DNA of 64,000 nucleotides from Ignavibacteriales bacterium UBA1304 (GTDB lineage: Bacteria; Bacteroidota; Ignavibacteria; Ignavibacteriales; Ignavibacteriaceae). The stretch's first letter is position 1. Every line of letters begins with the position of its first letter. A program made the position numbers and the translations under genes. The DNA is taken from assembly GCA_002307295.1 (NCBI GenBank), contig DBTY01000020.1, forward strand, positions 62,001 to 126,000, read 5' to 3'. Of the stretch, positions 8,179-17,220 are shown piece by piece. A model generated the notes under the pieces. That model was not told the origin of the DNA. It searched no databases and saw only the letters and a list, made by a program, of their open reading frames with translations.

Positions 8179-9426
8179 ATGAATTCTGAGATTGTTGAGT
8201 CCTTTTCCCAAATGGTGCGGGAAAAAGGGGTTGATAAAGACGTATTAGCCGGAATCATCGAAGAAATTTTCGGTCTTCTGGTAAGAAAAAAATATGGCGA
8301 AGAGGCCAAATACGACGTAGTTGTAAATATGGATCGCGGCGATATTGAAATCTTCCTCGAAAGAGCAATTGTTGAAGAAGTTACAGACCCGAACTTAGAA
8401 GTAAGTCTGGAAGAAGTAAATAAACGCGGTAATGACGACGACCTTGACGTGGGCGACGACTATGTGGAAAAACTTGAACTGATTACTTTTGGTAGAAGAT
8501 TAATCACTTTGGCCAGACAAAATCTGAACCAGAGAATAAGAGAAATTGAAAAAGACCTTATTTATAACGAGTACAAAGAACTACTCGGAGAAATTGTAGT
8601 AGGCGATATTTATCAGATTAAGAAGAACGATATTCTTGTTAATCATAACAAGAACGAACTGTTGCTGCCAAGAAACGAACAAATCCCATTTGAGAAATAC
8701 AAAAAGGGAGAAACAATCCGCGCAATAGTAAAGGAAGTAAGCAAAGGAACAAGCAGTCCTTCAATTATTATTTCCCGTTCTGATAATATGTTTCTGCGTA
8801 GATTATTTGAAATTGAAATACCTGAAATTTATGACGGCATTATAGAGATTAAGGCAATTGCCCGCGAACCCGGCGAAAGAGCTAAAGTAGCAGTAGAATC
8901 GCAGGATAAGAGAATTGACGCCGTAGGCGCATGCGTCGGTATGAAAGGCGTAAGAATTCATGCAATTGTAAGAGAATTGAATAACGAAAATATAGACGTT
9001 ATCAATTATGTGAGCGATCCGGTAAAAGCTATAGAAAGAGCTTTGGCTCCGGCAAAACTCAAGAAAATTGACGTAAATACAAAAACAAAAAAAGCGGTAG
9101 TTTCGGCAGATAGCGATCAGATATCTCTGATTGTCGGCAGAAACGGCGTGAACATCCGTCTTGCAATGAAGCTTACAGGCTACGAAATTGAAGTGCTGAG
9201 AGAAGAGAAGCCATACGAAGAATATGACGAGGATATCGAGCTGATAGACCTTAAGGAACATCTCGGAGCGGAAGTTTACGAAATCTTAATTAATCACCGG
9301 TACGATACGGCAGTTGAAGTATTAACAGCCGGACCGGAAAAATTGAAAGAAATTGAAGAATTCGACGAAGCAAAAATAAAAGAGATACTCGAAATCATAA
9401 AATCTCAGTTTGAAGACGAAGAATAG
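8179..9426 (+). CDS. nusA: transcription termination/antitermination factor NusA
   Basis: A 415-aa RNA polymerase partner that tunes pausing, intrinsic termination and antitermination. Domain order is the N-terminal polymerase-binding domain (about 1-130), S1 (about 135-200), two KH domains (about 205-345; the second has the IVGRNGVNIRLAMKL motif) and one C-terminal helix-hairpin-helix unit (about 355-410), ending in an acidic tail. The E. coli type has two acidic C-terminal repeats; this protein has one. A strong GGAGGAA Shine-Dalgarno precedes the ATG. Because NusA affects terminators, the hairpin ahead of rimP is a candidate site for feedback on this operon. Confidence 0.97.
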   Translation: MNSEIVESFSQMVREKGVDKDVLAGIIEEIFGLLVRKKYGEEAKYDVVVNMDRGDIEIFLERAIVEEVTDPNLEVSLEEVNKRGNDDDLDVGDDYVEKLELITFGRRLITLARQNLNQRIREIEKDLIYNEYKELLGEIVVGDIYQIKKNDILVNHNKNELLLPRNEQIPFEKYKKGETIRAIVKEVSKGTSSPSIIISRSDNMFLRRLFEIEIPEIYDGIIEIKAIAREPGERAKVAVESQDKRIDAVGACVGMKGVRIHAIVRELNNENIDVINYVSDPVKAIERALAPAKLKKIDVNTKTKKAVVSADSDQISLIVGRNGVNIRLAMKLTGYEIEVLREEKPYEEYDEDIELIDLKEHLGAEVYEILINHRYDTAVEVLTAGPEKLKEIEEFDEAKIKEILEIIKSQFEDEE

Positions 9427-9451
9427 TTTTTTACTACAGGTACACAAAATT

Positions 9452-12388
9452 ATGGCTGAAGAAAGCAAATCAAAAAAAATACGGTTATACAAGTTAGCTT
9501 CCGAATACAATCTTTCGGTTGATACATTGATGGATTTCCTTCGAAAGAAAAATTTCGAAATAAAGACTATTCAATCTATATTGACCGATGAAATGATCAC
9601 GTCAATAAATGATCATTATAAGAAGGATATTGAAAAGGCGGAAAGACACTTCAAAAAGATTGCGGAGTTTAACAAAAAGAGATCTGATAAAGACGACGCT
9701 CCTGCAGCCGAAGAAAACGATTCTGAAGTTGAAGCTCCGGAAGCCGAAGTAGAAACGCCTGTAGAAATTATTCAAGAAGAAGTTCAGGAAGCTGAAGCTC
9801 CTGCCGCAGTAGAAACTCAGGAAGTTCCAGAGGCTCCGGCAGTTGAAGTAAAAGCAGAGACGGAACAGCCTCCGGTAAAAGCTGAAGAGCCGCCTGCAGT
9901 TGCAGCGGAAGCCGCTCCAATAGCAGCGCCTCCGGTAACGGAACAACAACCTGCTCCGGTAGTCAATATTCAGCCAAGCCAGCCTGTAACTCCAGTTGTT
10001 GCAGAACCGGAAGTAAAACCGGTTGTAGCGCAAGAAGAGAAGAAAGAAATTAATGTTCCAGAACAGCCAAAAGCTGTAGAAAAACCTGAACCTGTAAAAG
10101 CTCCGGTTCCTCCTGTAGCTCCTCCACCGCCTCCAGTTAAGAGATTTATGTCTCCGGTAGAGAAACAGAGCCACAGAAAAAAAGGACTTACAGTAGTAGG
10201 CATGATTGATCTAAACGAGAAGAAGCCCGAAAAATCAAAAGACTCAAACGGAAAAGAAAACGGAAATAAGAACGATCAGCATCCTCATAATAACCAGAAT
10301 CATAATCCTGCACACGGTCCTGGATCTCATCCAACAAACGCAGGAGGCGCAACTGGGGGCTCTGCGGATCAGGTAAAGAAGAAAAAGAAACCAAAAGCAG
10401 TAAAGAAAAAAGCAGATGGAACGCCAGAAGAACTGCCAATTGCTAAAAAGAAAAAACGGGTTAAAAAGTTTGAAATTGACCAGAAAGAGGTTGAGGAAGC
10501 AATAAGAAAAACTCTTTTGAGTATGGATGATACAGTTCCATCAGGACGCGCAATTTTCCGTAGAAAAAAGAAAAAAGAACGCGAAGAGTTTGAAGAAAAA
10601 CGGCAGGAAATGAAACTGCTTGAAGGAAATAAAATACGGGTAACCGAATTTATTGCCGTTAATGAACTTGCCAACCTTATGGAAGTTCCGGTGAGCAACG
10701 TAATTGCAAAGTGTATCGGGTTAGGATTGATGGTTTCTATTAACCAGAGACTGGACGTTGATACTATTACCGTTGTAGCCGATGAATTTGGATTTGAAGT
10801 AGAATTTGAAAAAGAATATACTGCTGTAGCGCTTGAAGATATAGAAGATACCGAAGAAGAAAAAGTTCACCGTTCCCCTGTAGTTACAATTATGGGGCAT
10901 GTAGATCATGGTAAAACGTCTTTGCTTGATTATATAAGAAGCACAAACGTTGTTGCGGGCGAGTCTGGCGGTATTACTCAGCACATAGGCGCATACAAAG
11001 TAATAGTTGGCGAAAATAAAGATATTACATTCCTTGATACTCCCGGGCACGAAGCGTTTACCGCAATGAGAGCCAGAGGAGCTCAGTTAACGGATATAGT
11101 AGTATTAGTTATCGCGGCAGACGACGCAGTGATGCCTCAGACGGTTGAAGCTTTAAGCCACGCGCTTGCAGCAAGCGTGCCAATTGTTATAGCAATAAAT
11201 AAAATTGATAAACCGGGCGCAAATCCGGAAAGAATTAAACAGCAATTAGCTGAAAGAAACGTCCTAGTAGAAGACTGGGGCGGCAAATACCAATGCGTTG
11301 AAATATCGGCAAAAAGCGGTTTAAACGTAGACCTGTTGTTAGAAAAAATTCTTCTTGAAGCCGACGTGCTTGATCTTAGAGCTAATCCTGACAGATTGGC
11401 AAGAGGCGCGGTGGTCGAGGCTGAACTTGATAAAGGCAGAGGAATTACAGGCACAATATTGGTTCAAAAAGGAACGCTGAAAATAGGCGATCCGTTTGTA
11501 GCTGGAATTCACTTTGGTAAAGTTAGAGCAATGTTTGACGAAAGAGGGAAGAAAGTATTAGAGGCTTATCCTTCTACTCCTGTGCTTGTTATAGGCTTTG
11601 AAGGCGCTCCTCAGGCAGGCGACGTTTTTGTAGCGGTCGAGTCTGAAAGAGTAGCAAGAGAAATAAGCTTAAAACGTCAGCAGCTTAAACGCGAGCAGGA
11701 TCAGAAACAAGTGCATCATGTTACCTTGGATGAAATTGCTCAGCAAATCAGCATAGGCGGCGTAAAAGAACTGCCGTTGATTGTTAAGGGCGATGTGGAC
11801 GGTTCTGTTGAAGCTCTGTCTGATTCGTTAATGAAATTATCTAATGAAGAAGTAATAGTAAGAGTAATTCACAGAGGCGTAGGCGGAATATCTGAAGGCG
11901 ACGTATTGCTTGCAGAGGCTTCAAACGCAATTATAATCGGGTTCCATGTAAGACCGAATTTGAACGCAAGAAAACTTGCAGAAAATCAAAAAGTAGATAT
12001 CCGTTTGTATAGCGTAATTTATGACGCTATTAACGAAGTTAAATCGGCTCTTGAAGGATTGTTATCACCAATTCTTTCCGAAGAGATATGCGGATCGCTT
12101 GAAGTAAGAGAAACATTCAAAGTGCCAAAAGCCGGAACAGTAGGCGGCTGCTATGTTCTTGAAGGTAAAATAACAAGAAACAATAAAATAAGACTAATCA
12201 GAAACGGAATTATTATAGCAGAAGGCGAAATTGGAACTCTTAAGAGATTTAAAGACGACGTGCGCGAAGTTGACGCCGGTTATGAGTGCGGTCTGAGTAT
12301 TTCAAATTATAACGACCTGAAAATAGGCGATATAATAGAAGCGTATAAAGTGATTGAAACTAAAAAGAAACTTGTATCGTTACCGTAA
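9452..12388 (+). CDS. infB: translation initiation factor IF-2
   Basis: A GTPase (978 aa from this start) that brings initiator tRNA to the 30S subunit. An N-terminal IF2_N helix domain (about 5-55) is followed by a long Ala/Pro/Glu-rich and then Lys/His/Asn-rich linker (about 56-330). A second IF2_N domain follows (about 392-455), then the G domain with GHVDHGKT (about 482-489), DTPGH (about 529) and NKID (about 583), and domains II-IV. I chose the ATG at 9452 (MAEESKSKKIRLYKLA, the usual IF-2 opening) rather than an in-frame ATG at 9410 that lies inside nusA. The gap to nusA is 25 bp. Confidence 0.97.
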   Translation: MAEESKSKKIRLYKLASEYNLSVDTLMDFLRKKNFEIKTIQSILTDEMITSINDHYKKDIEKAERHFKKIAEFNKKRSDKDDAPAAEENDSEVEAPEAEVETPVEIIQEEVQEAEAPAAVETQEVPEAPAVEVKAETEQPPVKAEEPPAVAAEAAPIAAPPVTEQQPAPVVNIQPSQPVTPVVAEPEVKPVVAQEEKKEINVPEQPKAVEKPEPVKAPVPPVAPPPPPVKRFMSPVEKQSHRKKGLTVVGMIDLNEKKPEKSKDSNGKENGNKNDQHPHNNQNHNPAHGPGSHPTNAGGATGGSADQVKKKKKPKAVKKKADGTPEELPIAKKKKRVKKFEIDQKEVEEAIRKTLLSMDDTVPSGRAIFRRKKKKEREEFEEKRQEMKLLEGNKIRVTEFIAVNELANLMEVPVSNVIAKCIGLGLMVSINQRLDVDTITVVADEFGFEVEFEKEYTAVALEDIEDTEEEKVHRSPVVTIMGHVDHGKTSLLDYIRSTNVVAGESGGITQHIGAYKVIVGENKDITFLDTPGHEAFTAMRARGAQLTDIVVLVIAADDAVMPQTVEALSHALAASVPIVIAINKIDKPGANPERIKQQLAERNVLVEDWGGKYQCVEISAKSGLNVDLLLEKILLEADVLDLRANPDRLARGAVVEAELDKGRGITGTILVQKGTLKIGDPFVAGIHFGKVRAMFDERGKKVLEAYPSTPVLVIGFEGAPQAGDVFVAVESERVAREISLKRQQLKREQDQKQVHHVTLDEIAQQISIGGVKELPLIVKGDVDGSVEALSDSLMKLSNEEVIVRVIHRGVGGISEGDVLLAEASNAIIIGFHVRPNLNARKLAENQKVDIRLYSVIYDAINEVKSALEGLLSPILSEEICGSLEVRETFKVPKAGTVGGCYVLEGKITRNNKIRLIRNGIIIAEGEIGTLKRFKDDVREVDAGYECGLSISNYNDLKIGDIIEAYKVIETKKKLVSLP

Positions 12389-12409
12389 TAAAATAAAAGC
12401 GTTGTTAAA

Positions 12410-12766
12410 ATGTCGCATAGAATAGATAAAGTAGCTAATCAGATAAAAGAAGAAATCAGTCTGATCTTTCTTAATAAGTTGCGCGATCGGGATTTAGGTC
12501 TGGTCACGGTAACTTCTGTTAAGGTCAGTCCCGATCTTAAGATCGCAAATATATATATATCGGTATATGAAAAAGAAAAAAGAGCTTCTACATTAGAAAA
12601 GATAGAAGTTCTTACAAAATTTATACGTTCGGAACTAGCATCAAAAATGACGCTTAAATTTGTTCCGGAAATAAAGTTTTTTATAGACGACACATTAGAC
12701 TACGTTGAAAAAATAGAGAACTTGATTAAAAAGATTCACGAAAATGATAACAAAGGAAACGATTGA
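12410..12766 (+). CDS. rbfA: ribosome-binding factor A
   Basis: A 118-aa single-KH-fold protein that binds the 30S subunit for late 16S rRNA maturation and cold adaptation. The family segments DLGLVTVTSVKVSPDLKIANIYISV and the C-terminal VPEIKFFIDDTLDYVEKIENLIKKI are intact. It lies 21 bp after infB and overlaps truB by 23 bp, so the pair is probably translationally coupled. Length and position in the operon match the family exactly. Confidence 0.95.
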   Translation: MSHRIDKVANQIKEEISLIFLNKLRDRDLGLVTVTSVKVSPDLKIANIYISVYEKEKRASTLEKIEVLTKFIRSELASKMTLKFVPEIKFFIDDTLDYVEKIENLIKKIHENDNKGND

Positions 12767-13451
12767 TTTCTCCGGTTTGAACTTTTTAACCGGCGAAGCT
12801 ATCCTGATTGACAAACCGCTTGATTTTTCTTCATTTAAGGCTGTGTATCATGTAAGAAAAGCAGCCTGCGTAAAAAAAGTAGGTCATGCCGGCACGCTTG
12901 ACCCCAGGGCAAGCGGACTCTTGATTATTTGCACCGGGAAAAAAACAAAGGCAATAACAAGTTTTCAGGATTTAACAAAAACTTATACGGGCTCCTTCAC
13001 GCTTGGCAAAACCACCCCTTCAATGGATTCGGAAACGGAATTTACAGAAATTAAACCAATTGACGGAATTACGGAAGAAAAAATTCTTGCCGTTAGAGAT
13101 ACATTTTTAGGCGAATCGTTCCAGACTCCGCCAATGTATTCTGCGGTTAAATTTCAGGGGCGGCGGCTTTACGATTATGCTCGCAAGGGAGAATCAATTG
13201 AACGCGCTTTACGGCCAATTACTATTTCCAAGTTTGAAGTGACTATAAGCCTGCCCGATGTTTTTTTTGAAATTGACTGCTCTAAAGGAACTTATATCCG
13301 CGTGATAGCCGACGATTTTGGCAAAAAGCTTGGATGCGGAGCCTTTCTTAGCAGCTTACGGCGGACTAAAATAGGCGAGTATTCTGTGGAAAATGCGCTT
13401 AGTATCGAAGAATTTACCCAAAGGGCAAAAATAAGAGACGGCGTGGAATGA
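12744..13451 (+). CDS. truB: tRNA pseudouridine(55) synthase TruB
   Basis: A 235-aa enzyme that converts uridine 55 of the tRNA T-loop to pseudouridine. The catalytic motif GHAGTLDPRASGLL holds Asp53; the KTYTGSFTLG and SGTYIR-like (here CSKGTYIRVIADDFG) blocks follow. The protein is shorter than the roughly 300-aa E. coli enzyme, lacking much of the C-terminal PUA domain, as in many bacteria. The start overlaps rbfA by 23 bp; an ATG in that place keeps the conserved LIDKP motif at residue 21. A possible weak terminator follows. Confidence 0.95.
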   Translation: MITKETIDFSGLNFLTGEAILIDKPLDFSSFKAVYHVRKAACVKKVGHAGTLDPRASGLLIICTGKKTKAITSFQDLTKTYTGSFTLGKTTPSMDSETEFTEIKPIDGITEEKILAVRDTFLGESFQTPPMYSAVKFQGRRLYDYARKGESIERALRPITISKFEVTISLPDVFFEIDCSKGTYIRVIADDFGKKLGCGAFLSSLRRTKIGEYSVENALSIEEFTQRAKIRDGVE

Positions 13452-13460
13452 TTTCATTTT

Positions 13461-13500
13461 AATCTTTTAAAGAACTATATTTAAAGATTAATCTTTTTTT
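13461..13500 (+). terminator. possible AU-rich terminator between truB and ribF
   Basis: AATCTTTTAAA at 13461-13471 can pair with TTTAAAGATT at about 13480-13489 with a one-base bulge, and ATC plus eight T follow (to about 13501). The stem is AT-only apart from two pairs, so termination would be partial. ribF starts 11 bp later. Confidence 0.4.
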
Positions 13501-13511
13501 TATTGTAAAGG

Positions 13512-14438
13512 ATGAACATAATACACGATTTCGATGATATATCCAGCGACATAGATTCGGTTGTAACAATTGGAACTTTTGACGGACTTCATATTGGGCA
13601 CAGAAGAATAATTGACAAGCTTAAAGAAAGCGCAAAAAAGAATAATTGCAGAAGCGTAGTAATTACTTTTAATCCTCACCCGCGGACAATATTCAACGTA
13701 TATCCGCCCGTGTCGCTTTTAAGTACTTTTGATGAAAAAACAAATTTATTCCGTCAAACCGGAATTGACGCTTTATGGGTTATCAACTTTACAAAAGAAT
13801 TCGCGGCTCTTTCGTCTGAAACGTTTGTTAAAGAATATTTGATAAATAAGCTCAATGTTAAAGAAATTATTATTGGGCATGACCATAGATTTGGCAAAGA
13901 CAGAGACGGCGACGAAAAGAAATTAAAATCCATTGGTCTTGAATATGGATTTACTGTAGTTCCCGTTGAAGCTATCACTGTAGAAGGGAAGATAGTCAGC
14001 AGTTCAAAAATAAGAGAAGCTCTTAATAATGGAGATATCAGGCTGGCAAATCTGTTTCTTGGAAGAAAATATACGCTTGGCGGAACAGTTATAGACGGAG
14101 AAAAAAGAGGCCGTACGTTAGGTTTTCCTACGGCTAATATAGGGAATATAGAAGCCAATAAACTTATTCCTGAAATTGGAATTTATGCAGTTAATGTTTT
14201 GCTGGAAGGCCGAAAACTTAAAGGCGTAATTAATATTGGCAAACGCCCTACATTTAAAAATGACGATAGTATTTTGCCGGAAGTTCATATATTAGATTTT
14301 GACGAAGATATTTACGGCAAAAAAATAGAAGTAGAATTTGTAGAAAGGCTTAGAGGCGAAAAGAAATTTTCTTCAAAAGAAGAATTGATTGAGCAAATAA
14401 AAGCCGATAAAGAAAAAAGCAGAGAAATTTTAAGTTAA
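13512..14438 (+). CDS. ribF: bifunctional riboflavin kinase / FAD synthetase
   Basis: A 308-aa enzyme making FMN from riboflavin and then FAD. The N-terminal nucleotidyltransferase domain has the GTFDGLHIGH motif (HIGH at 27-30), the ITFNPHPR block and the SSSKIREAL motif (about 160-168). The C-terminal riboflavin kinase domain carries GRTLGFPTANI (about 198-208), GIYAVNV and the VEFVERLRGEKKF tail. Both halves look intact, so both activities are expected. It sits between truB and rpsO, a common order. An AAAGG element lies just upstream of the ATG. Confidence 0.96.
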   Translation: MNIIHDFDDISSDIDSVVTIGTFDGLHIGHRRIIDKLKESAKKNNCRSVVITFNPHPRTIFNVYPPVSLLSTFDEKTNLFRQTGIDALWVINFTKEFAALSSETFVKEYLINKLNVKEIIIGHDHRFGKDRDGDEKKLKSIGLEYGFTVVPVEAITVEGKIVSSSKIREALNNGDIRLANLFLGRKYTLGGTVIDGEKRGRTLGFPTANIGNIEANKLIPEIGIYAVNVLLEGRKLKGVINIGKRPTFKNDDSILPEVHILDFDEDIYGKKIEVEFVERLRGEKKFSSKEELIEQIKADKEKSREILS

Positions 14439-14496
14439 ATTAATTGACCCTGGTTGTTTCTGGGGTTATATCATACAAACAAAGGAGACAGATAAA

Positions 14497-14760
14497 ATGA
14501 CAAAAGAAGAAAAACTGGAAATAATAACGAAATTCGGAGAAAACGATAAAGATTCCGGAAAAGCTGAAGTCCAGGTCGCATTATTAACAAAACGCATAAA
14601 TGATCTTACAGAGCATTTTAACGTTCACAAAAAAGATCACCACTCCCGCAGAGGGTTGTTGATGATGGTAGGAAAAAGAAGAAGACTTCTTGATTACTTA
14701 GCCGCAAAAGATATTGCGAGATATAGAACGATAATTAAAGAATTGAATATTAGAAAATAA
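14497..14760 (+). CDS. rpsO: 30S ribosomal protein S15
   Basis: An 87-aa primary 16S rRNA-binding protein of the 30S platform. The family core is present: DSGKAEVQVALLTKRI, LTEHFNVHKKDHHSRRGLL and the RRRLLDYL helix. A clear AAAGGAGA Shine-Dalgarno precedes the ATG. The 58-bp leader contains a 5-bp hairpin with a 10-nt loop (ACCCT at about 14448 with GGGGT at about 14463), a possible but unproven place for S15 self-regulation as known in several bacteria. pnp follows after 11 bp. Confidence 0.97.
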   Translation: MTKEEKLEIITKFGENDKDSGKAEVQVALLTKRINDLTEHFNVHKKDHHSRRGLLMMVGKRRRLLDYLAAKDIARYRTIIKELNIRK

Positions 14761-14771
14761 AGGTTAATTAA

Positions 14772-16880
14772 ATGGTTATTACCAAAGAAGTTGAAATAGG
14801 CGGTAAAGTCCTTTCGATAGAGACTGGAAGATACGCAAAACAGGCAAACGGAGCAGTAATGGTTCGTTACGGCGACACAATGGTGTTGGTTACAGCCGTA
14901 GCTGCTGCAGAAGCAAAAGAAGATCAGGATTTCTTCCCTCTACAGGTGGAATACAGAGAAAAAACCTCAGCAGCCGGAAAGTTTCCGGGCGGGTTTATGA
15001 AGAGAGAAGGACGCCCAACTGAAAAGGAAATTTTAAGCTCCAGATTAGTGGATAGACCTATCCGTCCTCTTTTCCCAAGCGCATACAAAAACGAAACTCA
15101 GATTATTGCGTTTGTTTTTTCGTATGACGGCGAAAACGATTCAGACGTTTTAGCCGCTGTTGGCGCTTCAGCCGCATTAGCTATTTCGGATATTCCCTTC
15201 GATGGACCTATCGCCGAAGTAAGAATAGGCAGAATTGACGGTCAGTTTATTGTAAACCCAACTCATCAGCAGCTTGCAGTAAGCGAGATGGAACTTGTAG
15301 TTGCCGGAACAACTGACTCAATTATGATGGTTGAAGGCGAAGCTAAAGAAATAAGCGAAGCTGTTTTACTTGAAGCTTTGAGCTTTGCTCAAAAAGAAAT
15401 CGGTAAAATTGTAGACCTCCAGAATGAGCTGAAAGCAGCTGTTGGAAAAGCTAAACGCGTTGTTGAAGAAGTTAAGTTGGACGAAATTCTTGTTAAGGAC
15501 GTTGAAGATTTAGCGAAAGAAAAATATAGCAAAATCGTATCTACTGTTCTTGCAAAAGAAGAAAGATCAGACGCTAACAAAGCTTTAGGCGATGAAGTTA
15601 AAGCCGCTCTTGCAGAAAAATATCCTGAACAGGAAAAAGTTATCGGCGCAATTCTTCACGACATCGAAAAGGATTTGATGAGAAAGAGAATCCTTTCAGA
15701 AGGTTTAAGATTAGACGGAAGAAACACAAAACAAATCAGACCAATAACCGTTGAACTTGGATTGCTTCCAAGAACTCACGGTTCTGCATTGTTCACCAGA
15801 GGCGAAACCCAAAGCCTTACAACTGTTACTTTGGGCACTAAAAATGACGAACAGATTATTGACGGTTTGAGAGAAGAATATACAAAGAAGTTTCTTCTTC
15901 ATTATAATTTTCCTCCATTCAGCGTTGGCGAAGTTGGTCGTATGTCCGGCGTTGGCAGAAGAGAAATTGGTCATGGAAATTTAGCAGAACGCGCTCTTAA
16001 AGTTATGATTCCGGCAGCTGAAGCTTTCCCTTACACAGTAAGAGTAATTTCAGATATTCTTGAATCTAACGGATCGTCTTCAATGGCTACTGTTTGCGCA
16101 GGCTCATTAGCATTAATGGACGCAGGCGTTCCGGTTCCTAAAGCTGTTGCAGGCATTGCAATGGGCTTGGTAAAAGAAGGAAACGATTATGCAGTTCTTT
16201 CTGATATCTTAGGAAACGAAGATCACTTAGGCGATATGGACTTTAAAGTTGCAGGAACCGAAGACGGAATTACGGCATTCCAGATGGATATCAAAATTCA
16301 GGGTATACCATTTGAAATTATGGAAACGGCTTTAGCTCAGGCAAAAGAAGGCAGAGCTCATATACTTGGCATTATGAATCAGGCTATAAGCGCTCCTCGC
16401 GAAACTGTTTCTCCTTATGCTCCAAGCTTAATCACTATGAAAGTTGAAACCGATCAGATCGGATTAATAATCGGTCCTGGCGGAAAAACTATTCAGGGCA
16501 TGCAGCGTACATTCGGAGTCGATATTAATATAGAAGACGACGGAACGTTGAATATCGCTTCTCCAAACAGAGAAAACGCTACAAAGTGCAAAGAGTATAT
16601 AAAGAGAATGACAGCTACTCCTGAAGTAGGCGAAGTCTATGAAGGAACTATCACTAAAATAATGGAATTCGGAGCATTTGTTGAAATCATTCCTGGGAAA
16701 GAAGGATTACTTCATATTTCCCAAATTGACAACAAGAGAGTAAACAAAGTAACTGATTACTACAAAGAAGGCGATAAAGTTACCGTAAAATTAATTAAAG
16801 TAGAAAACGGAAAGCTTTCATTGAGCAGAAAAGATTTGCTTAAAGACGAAAATAATCAGACAAGCGGCGAAAGCAACTAA
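14772..16880 (+). CDS. pnp: polyribonucleotide nucleotidyltransferase (PNPase)
   Basis: A 702-aa 3'-to-5' phosphorolytic exoribonuclease of mRNA decay. Domain order is first RNase PH-like core (about 10-145), helical domain, second RNase PH core (about 310-540, with FTRGETQ and the EVGRMSGVGRREIGHG segment), KH (GLIIGPGGKTIQGM near 560) and S1 (about 620-690, with the EFGAFVEIIPGKEGLLHIS motif). The length is normal. It is last in the operon that begins at rimP, and a strong palindromic terminator follows. The next gene encodes an RNase E/G, a usual partner in RNA decay. Confidence 0.98.
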   Translation: MVITKEVEIGGKVLSIETGRYAKQANGAVMVRYGDTMVLVTAVAAAEAKEDQDFFPLQVEYREKTSAAGKFPGGFMKREGRPTEKEILSSRLVDRPIRPLFPSAYKNETQIIAFVFSYDGENDSDVLAAVGASAALAISDIPFDGPIAEVRIGRIDGQFIVNPTHQQLAVSEMELVVAGTTDSIMMVEGEAKEISEAVLLEALSFAQKEIGKIVDLQNELKAAVGKAKRVVEEVKLDEILVKDVEDLAKEKYSKIVSTVLAKEERSDANKALGDEVKAALAEKYPEQEKVIGAILHDIEKDLMRKRILSEGLRLDGRNTKQIRPITVELGLLPRTHGSALFTRGETQSLTTVTLGTKNDEQIIDGLREEYTKKFLLHYNFPPFSVGEVGRMSGVGRREIGHGNLAERALKVMIPAAEAFPYTVRVISDILESNGSSSMATVCAGSLALMDAGVPVPKAVAGIAMGLVKEGNDYAVLSDILGNEDHLGDMDFKVAGTEDGITAFQMDIKIQGIPFEIMETALAQAKEGRAHILGIMNQAISAPRETVSPYAPSLITMKVETDQIGLIIGPGGKTIQGMQRTFGVDINIEDDGTLNIASPNRENATKCKEYIKRMTATPEVGEVYEGTITKIMEFGAFVEIIPGKEGLLHISQIDNKRVNKVTDYYKEGDKVTVKLIKVENGKLSLSRKDLLKDENNQTSGESN

Positions 16881-16889
16881 TATGTTATT

Positions 16890-16926
16890 AGAAATGCTGA
16901 ATAATATTATTCAGCATTTCTATTTT
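16890..16926 (+). terminator. perfect-palindrome terminator after pnp
   Basis: Positions 16890-16905 and 16906-16921 are exact reverse complements, giving a 16-bp arm with no spacer (practical loop of about 4 nt), followed by ATTTTT. The arms contain a GCTGAA/TTCAGC core. The remaining gap to 17220 is AT-rich with no supported gene; it should hold the promoter of the RNase gene. Confidence 0.88.
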
Positions 16927-17220
16927 TATAACTCGCAACTTGAATATAAATTCAAAGTTAGTTATAATTAAAAGTCGTTTTTTCCAAAAATGATTTAGCA
17001 GGCAATAGGCGGGTTAAGCTCGTACGAAGCCCAAAGTTTTTTAATGTTTAACATCACTACAACGTAAAAATGATAGATTACTTAAGAGATAATTTAATAT
17101 TGATGGTCTTGGCTAATATTTTATTTAGCTGTTCTTTTTTTATTTATAAAGAGAATGAAAGACTGTTGTCTCTTAGTATTAACTTTAATAAAATACGTTT
17201 AAATAAAAGTTTTTTGTTAT

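Noticed and set aside
7677..8309. 210-codon open frame on the minus strand across rimP and the start of nusA
   Set aside because: It lies antisense to two well-recognised genes, its protein is Ser/Phe-rich without family likeness, and it runs through the terminator hairpin.
9410..9451. N-terminal extension of IF-2 from the upstream in-frame ATG
   Set aside because: It would start within nusA, adds residues foreign to IF-2, and the ATG at 9452 gives the family N-terminus.
9602..10174. 190-codon minus-strand frame opposite the IF-2 linker
   Set aside because: The predicted protein is an Arg/Phe/Tyr-rich low-complexity shadow of the Glu/Ala/Pro codons of the IF-2 linker.
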